64,000 nucleotides of DNA from Pseudomonas sp. RIT409 (GTDB taxonomy: Bacteria > Pseudomonadota > Gammaproteobacteria > Pseudomonadales > Pseudomonadaceae): assembly GCF_003052515.2 (NCBI RefSeq), contig NZ_QARE02000003.1, positions 310,001 through 374,000 of the forward strand. Direction: 5' to 3'. Shown here piece after piece: positions 18,224 to 26,903 of this stretch (within the stretch, counting starts at the first letter, position 1; each line of letters begins with the position of its first letter). The notes beneath the pieces were generated by a model. It worked only from the letters and a program-made list of their open reading frames with translations, had not been told where the DNA came from and did no database searches. Both the position numbers and the translations under genes were made by a program.

Positions 18224-18601
18224 TCAATTCAGCAGCGTCTGGATTTGCGAGTGCAGGCTGTCCATGGTGAACGGCTTGGCCAGAATGGGTGCCTTGCGTG
18301 CGATGGGGCTTCCGGATTCGACGATTTCCGCCGGGTAGCCACTGATGAAAATGACCTTGAGCTCCGGTCGCAGCTTCACCGCGGGCTCGGCGATCATGAC
18401 ACCGGACACGCCACCCGGGAGGCGGTAATCGGTAATCATCAGGTCCAGATGAGGTTTGGTGGCCAGGATTTCGAACGCCTGTTCACCGTTCTCCGCCTGG
18501 AGCACCCGGTACCCTTCTCCCGACAGATAGTCGGACAGCAGCATCAGGATCAGCGGCTCATCTTCGACGATCAAAACGACATTTTCTGCATCAGAGCTCA
18601 T
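18224..18601 (-). CDS. Stand-alone receiver domain protein
   Basis: A 125-residue single receiver (REC) domain with no output domain. It shows the acidic pocket VEDEP, the phospho-acceptor in LMITDYRLPGG (about residue 57), the Thr/Ser of VIFISGYPAE and the Lys of LAKPF. Such proteins shuttle phosphoryl groups or act by protein-protein contact. It is convergent with the hybrid kinase gene and lies 155 bases downstream of the next kinase gene on the same strand, so it could be part of either circuit. Confidence 0.92.
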   Translation of the reverse strand: MSSDAENVVLIVEDEPLILMLLSDYLSGEGYRVLQAENGEQAFEILATKPHLDLMITDYRLPGGVSGVMIAEPAVKLRPELKVIFISGYPAEIVESGSPIARKAPILAKPFTMDSLHSQIQTLLN

Positions 18602-18756
18602 GGTAACGCCTTCAATCTTTAAATAGCTGCCATTACGACCATGGCGCGCTGTGGAGGTTGCGCAGGCAAATCAGATATTTAGCAGTCGCCGACAAAAGCC
18701 CGGTGACCGACCGCAACGGATAATCAGCGAAGCGCTCTGCCACGGGCCTCTGGGGT

Positions 18757-19938
18757 TCAAAGCGGCAGGCTGACCCTGAACGTCGAACCCTGGCCTTCTT
18801 CGCTTTCGACGCTGATGCTGCCGCCGTGGGCCGCGACGATCTGGTCGGAAATGAACAGACCCAAGCCCAGGCCTGCCACGGCGTGACTGGCCGACACCCG
18901 CTCGAACTGCTGGAAGATGCGCTTCTGGTTTTCCGGGCTGATGCCAATGCCTTGGTCCTTCACCTCGACCCGCGCCTCGCTCTCTGCGGCGTAGACCCGC
19001 ACGTCGATCGGTTTGTGGGCGCCGTAGCGCATGGCGTTGGTCAGCAGATTCGCCACCACCTGTTCGATGCGGAACTCATCCCAAATGCCGATCACGGGCT
19101 CGCTGGCGTGCAGTGTCACGACACAGTCGGCGGCAGCGATTTGCGCGGAGTAACTCTCTACCAGATTGACCACCAGCTCGGACAGGTCGAACGCGCTGGT
19201 GCGGATCGACAACTTGCCGGTTCGGATGCGCGAGACGTCGAGCATGTCTTCGATCAGGCGAATCAGGCTCTGGATCTGGCGCTCGTCACGCTCGACCATC
19301 GCCTTGAGCTTGTCCAGGGTGAACGCCGAGGCGTTGTCCTTGGCCAGGTGCAGTTTGCGCAGTTGGGTTTCCAGAATCAGCCCGTTGAGCGGGGTACGCA
19401 CTTCGTGAGAGACGATCGACATGAAGTCATCGCGCATGCGGATCGCATGCTCCAGCTCATTCTGGGTGGACTTCAGTTCGCGCAACAACGCCTCCTGCTC
19501 CTGCCGACTGCGCTCCAATTCCTCGACCTGCTGCTTCATCGCCTTGCGCTGGCGATACAGGTCGACGAATACGTTGACCTTGCTCTTGACCGCATGAATG
19601 TCCAACGGCTTGTGCAGGAAATCCACCGCTCCGCTTTCGTAGCCCTTGAACGCGTAGTTGAGTTCACGGCCAGCGGCACTCACGAACACGATGGGAATGT
19701 TTTTGGTCTTTTCCGTGCCCCGCATCATTTCGGCCAGTTCGAAGCCATTCATGCCCGGCATCTGCACGTCAAGAATCGCCATGGCGAACTCATGCTCCAA
19801 CAGCAGCGACAACGCTTCGTCTGCCGAGGTGGCCTTGTAGACCTGACGGTCCTCGCGTTTGATCAGCGCTTCAAGGGCCAGCAGGTTTTCCGGCAAATCG
19901 TCGACGATCAACAACTTGGCTTTGATTTCACTCAGCAT
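18757..19938 (-). CDS. REC-histidine kinase, cytoplasmic
   Basis: A 393-residue protein with an N-terminal receiver (residues 5-125, phospho-acceptor in MAILDVQMPGMNG), a coiled coil at about 125-170, the HisKA H box SIVSHEVRTPLNG near 176, and HATPase boxes (NLLTNAMRYG, DQGIGISPENQ, GLGLFISDQI). The input is thus phosphorylation of its own receiver by another kinase, placing it downstream in a relay. It overlaps the cheB-like gene by 7 bases as the last gene of a four-gene operon with cheR, cheB and the CHASE3 hybrid kinase. Confidence 0.93.
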   Translation of the reverse strand: MLSEIKAKLLIVDDLPENLLALEALIKREDRQVYKATSADEALSLLLEHEFAMAILDVQMPGMNGFELAEMMRGTEKTKNIPIVFVSAAGRELNYAFKGYESGAVDFLHKPLDIHAVKSKVNVFVDLYRQRKAMKQQVEELERSRQEQEALLRELKSTQNELEHAIRMRDDFMSIVSHEVRTPLNGLILETQLRKLHLAKDNASAFTLDKLKAMVERDERQIQSLIRLIEDMLDVSRIRTGKLSIRTSAFDLSELVVNLVESYSAQIAAADCVVTLHASEPVIGIWDEFRIEQVVANLLTNAMRYGAHKPIDVRVYAAESEARVEVKDQGIGISPENQKRIFQQFERVSASHAVAGLGLGLFISDQIVAAHGGSISVESEEGQGSTFRVSLPL

Positions 19939-20549
19939 GCGATACGTTCCAGCTCAATGAGCAACAGGCCAATGTCGGCCAAAGACAGGAGAAAGTCAGG
20001 GGTGTGTAACGCCAATGCAGCGTCCGGCATCGCCCGTGCCAAGGCTTGCGCCGGGTCTTGGACCACGCTAAGACCGCCGTACTCGGCAATTCGTGCGATT
20101 CCTTTGGCACCATCGTTGTTGGCCCCCGTCAGCAGCACACCCGCGAGCCTGTTTTCGTAGGCATCGGCGGCGGACTCGAAGAGGATATCCACACTGGGCC
20201 GCGAGTGGTAAACACGCTCTTCCTGGCTGAATGAAAAGGTCAGGTCGCGCTCCACCGACAGGTGATAGCCAGGTGCGGCAAAGTACAACGTGCCAGGGAC
20301 GATGGGTTCTTTGTCGTCCGCCTCCTTGACCGGCATGTTCAACTGCGATCCGAACACCTCGGCGAGCAGGCTGCGGCGCTCGTCTGGCAGATGAAGCACG
20401 ACGATGATCGGAAGACGAAAGCCCCTGCGCAGCGGTCGGAAAACGCGCAGCAACGCCTCGACGCCACCTGCGGAGGCGCCCACGACAACCGCATCGACCT
20501 TCGGCAGCGCGGGCATCCCCGGATCGGCTGCGGAAAACGACGTTCTCAT
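19932..20549 (-). CDS. CheB-type methylesterase without receiver domain
   Basis: A 205-residue stand-alone CheB catalytic domain. The catalytic triad is visible as Ser in VVGASAGGVEAL, His in VVLHLPDERR and Asp in LLTGANNDGAKG. The receiver domain of canonical CheB is absent, so control must come from another protein, plausibly from the neighbouring receiver kinases. It overlaps the genes on both sides (4 and 7 bases). No chemoreceptor gene is nearby, so the substrate may be a distant MCP or the adjacent membrane kinase. Confidence 0.92.
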   Translation of the reverse strand: MRTSFSAADPGMPALPKVDAVVVGASAGGVEALLRVFRPLRRGFRLPIIVVLHLPDERRSLLAEVFGSQLNMPVKEADDKEPIVPGTLYFAAPGYHLSVERDLTFSFSQEERVYHSRPSVDILFESAADAYENRLAGVLLTGANNDGAKGIARIAEYGGLSVVQDPAQALARAMPDAALALHTPDFLLSLADIGLLLIELERIAC

Positions 20550-21367
20550 GATTTACGGTAGATCCGCTCTTGTTTGACCAAGGGCTCGAACTGATCCTTG
20601 TAAGCGGAAAACTCCAGCGTTTCCTTGCTGCCCAGCACCAGGAAACCGCGATGGCACAGGGAATCGTGAAACAGTCCGAAGGCCCGATCCTGCAAGTTCT
20701 TGTTGAAGTAAATGAGCACGTTGCGACACGAAATCAGGTGCGTCTCGGAAAACACGCTGTCCGTGGCCAGGCTGTGGTCGGCGAACGTGACGTTCGTCCG
20801 CAGCGTCTTGTCGAAGATCGCGTAGTCATAGGCTGCCGTGTAGTAATCCGACAGCAGCCGTTTGCCGCCCGCCTTGAGGTAATTGTTGTGATAGTTGTGC
20901 ACATGCTCCATGGAGAAAATGCCCTGTTTGGCCTTCTCCAACGAGCGGGGGTTGATGTCGGTGGCGTAGATGATCGTGCGGTCAAGCAGGCCCTCTTCGC
21001 GCAACAAAATGGCGGTCGAGTAGACCTCTTCCCCGGTGCTGCACCCGGCGATCCAGATTTTCAGCGACGGGTAGGTCTTGAGGATGGGCACGACTTCCTG
21101 GCGAATCGCCAGAAAATGGGACGGGTCGCGAAACATTTCGCTGACCGGCACCGTCAGGAACTGCAACAGTTGCATGAACATCGCAGGGTCATGCAGCACG
21201 CGCTCCTGCAACGCGGAGATGGTCTTGAGCTCGAATTGACGCAACGCATGAGCGACGCGCCGTTTCATCGACGCGCCGGAATAATCACGAAAGTCATAGC
21301 TGTATTTCAGGTAGATCGCCTCGATCAACAGACGCAATTCGATCTCGGCGTTTCGCTCATGGGCCAT
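20546..21367 (-). CDS. CheR-type protein-glutamate methyltransferase
   Basis: A 273-residue CheR methyltransferase with the N-terminal helical domain (DFRDYSGASMKRRVAHALRQF) and the SAM-binding domain (IWIAGCSTGEEVYSTAILLREE, ATDINPRSLEKAKQGIF, SCRNVLIYFNK). It overlaps the cheB-like gene by 4 bases and follows the CHASE3 hybrid kinase gene after 48 bases. The arrangement of CheR, CheB and hybrid kinases in one operon without CheA, CheW or an MCP is known in several Pseudomonas and other proteobacteria; the methylated target is not established. Confidence 0.94.
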   Translation of the reverse strand: MAHERNAEIELRLLIEAIYLKYSYDFRDYSGASMKRRVAHALRQFELKTISALQERVLHDPAMFMQLLQFLTVPVSEMFRDPSHFLAIRQEVVPILKTYPSLKIWIAGCSTGEEVYSTAILLREEGLLDRTIIYATDINPRSLEKAKQGIFSMEHVHNYHNNYLKAGGKRLLSDYYTAAYDYAIFDKTLRTNVTFADHSLATDSVFSETHLISCRNVLIYFNKNLQDRAFGLFHDSLCHRGFLVLGSKETLEFSAYKDQFEPLVKQERIYRKS

Positions 21368-21415
21368 CGGTAAAACCTGGTGTCTCTGCGGGCGTGGTCA
21401 ATTGATCCGGCTCAT

Positions 21416-24400
21416 TCAAATACGTTCCATTTTGGGCAGCCACACGCGGATCAGCGAGAACAGGCGATCCAGATCGATCGGTTTGGCCAGGTAGTCGTTG
21501 GAGCCTGCCTGCAGGCAGCGCTCCTGGTCGTCCTTCATCGCCTTGGCGGTCACCGCAATGATCGGCAGCTTGCGCCAGCGCGGGTCCTTGCGGATTTGCA
21601 GGGTGGCCTCGTAGCCGTCCATTTCCGGCATCATCACGTCCATGAGCACCAGGTCGATATCCTCGACACTGTTCAGTTTGTCGATGGCCTCAAGGCCGTT
21701 ACGACCGACTTCCACGATCGCACCCTTGTGCTCCAATGCACTGGTGAGGGCAAAGATGTTGCGCACGTCATCGTCCACCACCAGAATCTTGCGCCCCTCG
21801 AAGACCCGGTCGCGGCTGCGCGCGGTCTTGAGCATTTTCTGACGCTCGTTGGACAGTTGCGACTCGACCTTGTGCAGGAACAGCGTCACCTCATCGAGCA
21901 GCCGCTCCGGGGAGCGCGCGCCCTTGATGATGATGGTTCTGGAGTACTTGAGCAGCTCGGCTTCTTCCTCACGCGTGAGGTTGCGTCCGGTGTAGACGAT
22001 CACCGGCGGGAACGCGCGGATTTCATCCGTCGACATGCGCTTGAGCAGGTCATTACCGAGCATGTCCGGCAGCTTCAGGTCGATGATCATGCAGTCGTAA
22101 GCGTTGTCGCGCAGCAACGCCAGGGCATCCTGAGCGAAGCCGACGGCGGTGATTTCGATGTCGTCGTCGCCGATCAGCCGGGCTATGCTGTCACGCTGCA
22201 GGGCGTCGTCTTCCACCAGCAGCACGCGCTTGACCTTCTGCGTCAGCTTGGCCTCGAGACGAGCGAACACGTCCTTGAGTTCTTCACGCGTCGTCGGCTT
22301 GACTGCATAGCCGATGGCCCCCATCTGCAAAGCCGCTTCCTGGCGGTCTTCCACGGAGATTACATGCACCGGGATATGGCGCGTCGTCGGCATTTCCTTC
22401 AAGCGTTGCAGGACGGTCAGCCCGGAATGGTCGGGCAGGCGCATGTCGAGCAGGATGGCGTCCGGCAGGAAATTGGACGCCAGGTCGAAGCCCTCATCGG
22501 CAGCATGGGCCACCAGGCAGTGGTAGCCCAGTTCATGGGCCAGGTCGTAAAGAATGTGGGCAAAGCGCACTTCATCTTCGATGACCAGAATGCAGCGGTT
22601 GTCGAACGGCACCTTTTCCCGGTCGTCGGCGAACCGAGGGATGGGTTCGGCCACGGCTGCCGGCGCTGAAGCCATCGACGCGGGCTGTGCAGCGGCAGGC
22701 GACACGACCGGCGCAGGGACCGCGGGGGCTGGCGCGGCCTCGATAAGGGTAGCGTCCTCGACGTACTGTTCCGGGAGCACGAGGGTGAACACACTGCCCT
22801 GCCCCAACGCACTGGTGACCGAGATGGAACCGCCCAGCAGGCGCGCCAGATCGCGGGAGATCGACAGCCCCAGGCCGGTGCCGCCATAGCGGCGGTTAGT
22901 GGTGCCGTCTGCCTGATGGAAGGCTTCGAAGATGCTGTCCTGCTGGTCTTCGGCAATGCCGATGCCGGAGTCTCGCACCGTGAAGACGATCCCTTCGCCG
23001 GGCTGACGCGACACGGTCAGGCTGACTGAACCTGCCTCGGTGAATTTGATGGCATTGGACAGCAGATTCTTGAGCACCTGTTCCAGCCGCTGGCGGTCGG
23101 TGTACAGCGCCACGGGAGAGCCAGGCTGGATCTCTACCGAAAACTGCAGGCGCTTATCGGCCGCCAGCGGCTCGAACAGCATCCGCAGGCTATCGACCAG
23201 ACGGCTGACGGAGCAGTTTTCCGGGCGCACATCGAGCTTGCCGGCCTCGACCTTGGCGATGTCGAGAATGTCGTTGATCAGGTTCAACAGGTCGTTGCCG
23301 GCGGAGTAGATCGATTCGGCGAATGTCACCTGCTCTTGCGTCAGGTTTTCCTGCGGGTTGTCCGCCAGCAACTTGGCCAGGATGAGCGAGCTGTTCAGCG
23401 GCGTGCGCAGCTCGTGGGACATGTTGGCGAGGAATTCGGATTTGTATTTGCTGGAGCGCTGCAACGCATCGGCGCGCGCTTCCAGTTCGATCTGGGCAAT
23501 GTTCAGTTCTTCGTTGTTGCGATCCAGGGCGTCGCGTTGCTCGGCCAGTGCCTTGCTCTGCTCGGACAATTGCAGGTTGGTCTGCTCCAGCTCGACCTGT
23601 TGGGTTTCCAGGTGAGCCTGGGATTCCTTGAGGATGCGCGATTGCTCCTCCAGCTCTTCGTTGGCGGTGCGCAATTCTTCCTGCTGGACTTGCAGCTCTT
23701 CGTTGAGTTGCTGGGTCTCCGCCAGAACCTCCTGTAGCCGCTGCCGGTAACGGGCGGCTTCGATGGACGTGCCGACGTTGTCGGCGACCAGCTCCAGAAA
23801 CTCCAGGTCGCGCTGGGTCAGCTCGCGCAGGAAGCCCAACTCGATGACGCCATTGACCTGGTCGTCATTGCTGGTCGGGACCACGACCACACTGCGCGGC
23901 GACCCCTCACCCAGGCCCGAAGTGACCTTGAAGTAATCCTGCGGCACGTTGTCCAGGGTGATGATCCGATCCTGTTCGGCGGCTTTGCCCACCACACCCT
24001 CACCGCTGTAGATCGACTGTTCCTGCTGCTCTTGCTCACGGGAAAAACCATAGGAGGCCACGCGCACCAGCCCCCCATGCTCCTGGCGGACATAGGCCGC
24101 GGCCACCACCGCCCCAAGGTGTTGCGCAAAGAACTGCAGCACATTGCGCCCCAGCAGGTTCAACGTCAGTTGCCCGATCACCTGCTCGGCCAGGGCGCTC
24201 TGGCCATTGCGCAGCCAGGCCACATGGGCCAGGCGCTCGGCATCTTCTTGTTGAGCCTTCATGTTGGCGTTGTAGGTCGTGGACAGCGCCGTCATGTCGC
24301 GCCGCCCGACCCAGGCCAATATCCCGCTGACGATCAGGACGAACACCACGTAAAGCGAAACCGATATCACGGTGGTGCGGGTCACGTCCGAGTTGCGCGT

Positions 24401-24922
24401 CAGCCGCAGTTGGTGCTCGACATTGGCTGCCTGATCGTATTGCTCGCGAATCTCATCGGTCAGGCGCTTGCCCTGACGGTTCAGCACGGGTGTCGCGTAA
24501 TCGCCATTGTTGCGGCGCAGATTGATCATGCTTTGCGCGAACTGGTTCCACGATTCCTGCATCGCCGCCAGACGGCGGAAGCGATCGACCTGATCGGGAT
24601 TGTCGGCCACCAGCTCTTCCAGGCCCTTGAGCTCGGAGATGATGTTGGGCTTGGCCACTTCGTAAGGGTCGAGAAAACGTTCGTCGCCCGTCAGGAGGTA
24701 GCCGCGCATGCCGGTTTCCATATCCACCGACAGCTTCAGCGAGCGGTTGATGTTGTTGATGACCCGATCGGTGTGCTCCACCCATTGAATCGCCGACAGC
24801 AGGTAACTGATTAAAATCACGAAAAACGCGGCACTGAGGACGCCGACCGCGAGGGGAAGACTCACATTGCGGCTCAGCAGTTTGCGGAAACGTTGCTCAT
24901 TGACAGCAGAGGTTTGGATCAT
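21416..24922 (-). CDS. CHASE3-GAF hybrid histidine kinase with three receivers
   Basis: A 1168-residue membrane hybrid kinase. I take the ATG giving MIQTSAVNEQRF as start; upstream ATGs in frame exist. Helix 1 is SLPLAVGVLSAAFFVILISYLL. A periplasmic CHASE3 domain follows (DMETGMRGYLLTGDERFLDPY), and helix 2 is near residue 190. A GAF domain lies at about 250-390, then a long coiled coil rich in E, Q and L (about 400-500). The kinase core has the H box NMSHELRTPLNS, NLLSNAIKFT, DSGIGIAEDQ and GTGLGLSISR. An Ala/Pro linker precedes three receivers with acceptors in LLDMRLPDHSG, IIDLKLPDMLG and LMDVMMPEMDG. It heads an operon with cheR, cheB and a REC-kinase. Confidence 0.93.
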   Translation of the reverse strand: MIQTSAVNEQRFRKLLSRNVSLPLAVGVLSAAFFVILISYLLSAIQWVEHTDRVINNINRSLKLSVDMETGMRGYLLTGDERFLDPYEVAKPNIISELKGLEELVADNPDQVDRFRRLAAMQESWNQFAQSMINLRRNNGDYATPVLNRQGKRLTDEIREQYDQAANVEHQLRLTRNSDVTRTTVISVSLYVVFVLIVSGILAWVGRRDMTALSTTYNANMKAQQEDAERLAHVAWLRNGQSALAEQVIGQLTLNLLGRNVLQFFAQHLGAVVAAAYVRQEHGGLVRVASYGFSREQEQQEQSIYSGEGVVGKAAEQDRIITLDNVPQDYFKVTSGLGEGSPRSVVVVPTSNDDQVNGVIELGFLRELTQRDLEFLELVADNVGTSIEAARYRQRLQEVLAETQQLNEELQVQQEELRTANEELEEQSRILKESQAHLETQQVELEQTNLQLSEQSKALAEQRDALDRNNEELNIAQIELEARADALQRSSKYKSEFLANMSHELRTPLNSSLILAKLLADNPQENLTQEQVTFAESIYSAGNDLLNLINDILDIAKVEAGKLDVRPENCSVSRLVDSLRMLFEPLAADKRLQFSVEIQPGSPVALYTDRQRLEQVLKNLLSNAIKFTEAGSVSLTVSRQPGEGIVFTVRDSGIGIAEDQQDSIFEAFHQADGTTNRRYGGTGLGLSISRDLARLLGGSISVTSALGQGSVFTLVLPEQYVEDATLIEAAPAPAVPAPVVSPAAAQPASMASAPAAVAEPIPRFADDREKVPFDNRCILVIEDEVRFAHILYDLAHELGYHCLVAHAADEGFDLASNFLPDAILLDMRLPDHSGLTVLQRLKEMPTTRHIPVHVISVEDRQEAALQMGAIGYAVKPTTREELKDVFARLEAKLTQKVKRVLLVEDDALQRDSIARLIGDDDIEITAVGFAQDALALLRDNAYDCMIIDLKLPDMLGNDLLKRMSTDEIRAFPPVIVYTGRNLTREEEAELLKYSRTIIIKGARSPERLLDEVTLFLHKVESQLSNERQKMLKTARSRDRVFEGRKILVVDDDVRNIFALTSALEHKGAIVEVGRNGLEAIDKLNSVEDIDLVLMDVMMPEMDGYEATLQIRKDPRWRKLPIIAVTAKAMKDDQERCLQAGSNDYLAKPIDLDRLFSLIRVWLPKMERI

Positions 24923-25193
24923 CGCAAGGCCCGGGACACATTCGGATAAACGTGGGAGTTTGCCGCATTCTGCGACAAAAAACTCTGACTTCATGGCACA
25001 GATCAAAGTTTTTATGCGCTGGAATCGACAGGGCCAGTGCGCGCACTATACGTTTGCGTGATTTCTTTGCGCCATAACACTCAAATGAGGTGTGTTTTTG
25101 CGGCCTGGATGTTGTCACAATCACCCGCTTAGCTGTTTACACTGATCGGGGCACACTCCACCTGATCGATCAAACCATTTGAAGGAACCTTCC

Positions 25194-25559
25194 ATGTCCG
25201 ACCCAGCCCGCACGATTCTGGTGGTTGAAGATGACGACATCGTGCGCATGTTGATCGTCGATGTACTTGATGAGCTCGAATACACCGTGCTCGAAGCCGC
25301 CGACGGCAGCGAAGCGCTGACCTTTCTAAACAAGGAAGACCTCACCATCGACCTGATGATGACCGACCAGGGCTTGCCCGACATGCGAGGCACCGACCTG
25401 GCCATACAAGCCGCCGCGTTGCGTCCGTCCCTGCCCGTGCTGTTCGCCAGCGGGTATGCCGAGAACATCGATGTGCCGCCGGGCATGCACCTGATCGGCA
25501 AGCCGTTTTCCATCGACCAATTGCGCGACAAGGTCAACGGTATCCTTGTCCAGTCATAG
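25194..25559 (+). CDS. Stand-alone receiver domain protein
   Basis: A 121-residue REC domain. The start follows GAAGGAACC by 5 bases. Motifs are VVEDDDIVRML, LMMTDQGLPDMRG (acceptor Asp) and LPVLFASGYAENI with IGKPFSI. It is divergent from the CHASE3 kinase operon and overlaps the following glycosyltransferase start by 14 bases. It may be the output or phosphate sink of that kinase. Confidence 0.92.
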   Translation: MSDPARTILVVEDDDIVRMLIVDVLDELEYTVLEAADGSEALTFLNKEDLTIDLMMTDQGLPDMRGTDLAIQAAALRPSLPVLFASGYAENIDVPPGMHLIGKPFSIDQLRDKVNGILVQS

Positions 25560-26856
25560 TCACCCCGCCCGCGTACTGATCATCGGATACGTTTGGCCAG
25601 AGCCCCGCTCCTCGGCCGCCAGCGGCCATGTGATGCAACTGATCGACTGTTTCCTCGAGCAGGGCTGGCACATCACCTTCGCCAGCGCGGCCACCGAGGG
25701 CGAGCACAAGGCCGACCTCGCCGCCCTCGGCATCGTCGAAGTGCCCATCGAACTGAACAACAGCAGCTTCGACGCCTTCATCGGCGAGCTGCAACCGGAT
25801 GTGGTGCTGTTCGACCAGTTCCTGATGGAAGAACAGTTCGGCTGGCGCGTGGAACGGCACGCGCCGAACGCGGTGCGAGTGCTTGAGACGTCCGACCTGC
25901 AAAGCCTGCGTCATGCCCGTCACCGACGCGTCAAGGAACGCCTCGACGGCCATCCGGACGTCGACCTGTCCAGCTACTTCGAGATGCCCCATGACGCGCT
26001 TTTTTCAAGCATGGCGACCACCGATATCGCCCAGCGGGAAATCGCCGCCATCTACCGGTGCGACTTGAGCCTGATGGTCTCCGATCTGGAAATCGCCCTG
26101 TTGACCGAGCAATTCGGTGTGCCATCGTCGATCCTGCACTGGGCGCCGTTGTTGGTGCGCACTGTCCCACGGCAGGCGCCCGGCTATGCAGAGCGTGCGC
26201 ATTTCTTGACCATTGGCAATTTCCGCCACGCTCCGAACTGGGATGCGGTGCTGTGGTTGAAAAACGCAATCTGGCCGCTGATCCGCCAGTGCCTGCCGAC
26301 GGCTCAGTTGCACGTGTACGGTGCCTACACGCCGCCCAAAGCGACCGCGCTGCACAATGCGGCACAGGGTTTTCACATCATGAACCGGGCCGAAGATGCG
26401 CTGGCGGTGATGTCCGCCACCCGGGTGTCGCTGGCACCGCTGCGCTTCGGCGCCGGGATCAAGGGCAAGATCATCGATGCGATGATCTGCGGTACGCCCA
26501 CGGTCACCACCCCCATCGGCGCCGAGGCCATGCACGGCGAGCTGCCCTTCCCCGGTGCCATCGCGCGGGATGCTCGCTCACTGGCGGAACAGGCCGTGCA
26601 GCTCTACACCGATCAGGCGCGCTGGGAAGCCTCGCAGCGTGACGCTTGGAAGGTGCTGGAGGCGCGCTTTCGCTTCGCACCGCACTGCCAGGCTTTGATC
26701 GAGCGCATCGATCACCTGCGCAGCGACTTGGGTGCGCACCGTGCGGCGAACTTCACCGGCGCCATGCTGCGTCACCATTTGCACAAGAGCACGCAGTACA
26801 TGGCCCAGTGGATCGAGGCGAAGAACCGCAATCCCCAGCCTCTCAGCCGTGACTGA
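25546..26856 (+). CDS. Glycosyltransferase, group 1 type
   Basis: A 436-residue GT-B-fold glycosyltransferase with a TTG start inside the end of the receiver gene. The N-terminal half begins VLIIGYVWPEPRSSAASGHVMQ, the usual first strand and loop. The C-terminal half has FLTIGNFRHAPNWDAV and the donor-binding segment APLRFGAGIKGKIIDAM...GTPTVTTPIGAE, the E/G-rich motif of family GT4-like enzymes. No signal peptide. It is coupled to a receiver protein rather than to a polysaccharide locus, which is unusual. The acceptor is unknown. Confidence 0.85.
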   Translation: MSSHSHPARVLIIGYVWPEPRSSAASGHVMQLIDCFLEQGWHITFASAATEGEHKADLAALGIVEVPIELNNSSFDAFIGELQPDVVLFDQFLMEEQFGWRVERHAPNAVRVLETSDLQSLRHARHRRVKERLDGHPDVDLSSYFEMPHDALFSSMATTDIAQREIAAIYRCDLSLMVSDLEIALLTEQFGVPSSILHWAPLLVRTVPRQAPGYAERAHFLTIGNFRHAPNWDAVLWLKNAIWPLIRQCLPTAQLHVYGAYTPPKATALHNAAQGFHIMNRAEDALAVMSATRVSLAPLRFGAGIKGKIIDAMICGTPTVTTPIGAEAMHGELPFPGAIARDARSLAEQAVQLYTDQARWEASQRDAWKVLEARFRFAPHCQALIERIDHLRSDLGAHRAANFTGAMLRHHLHKSTQYMAQWIEAKNRNPQPLSRD

Positions 26857-26903
26857 CACCCATCGGAGCAGTTGGGCCATCGTCTGCGCTGTTTCCCAGA
26901 GAA

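Noticed and set aside
25183..25210. GGAACC before the receiver gene as a possible hrp box
   Set aside because: No CCACNNA at 15 or 16 bases; the sequence is the ribosome-binding site.
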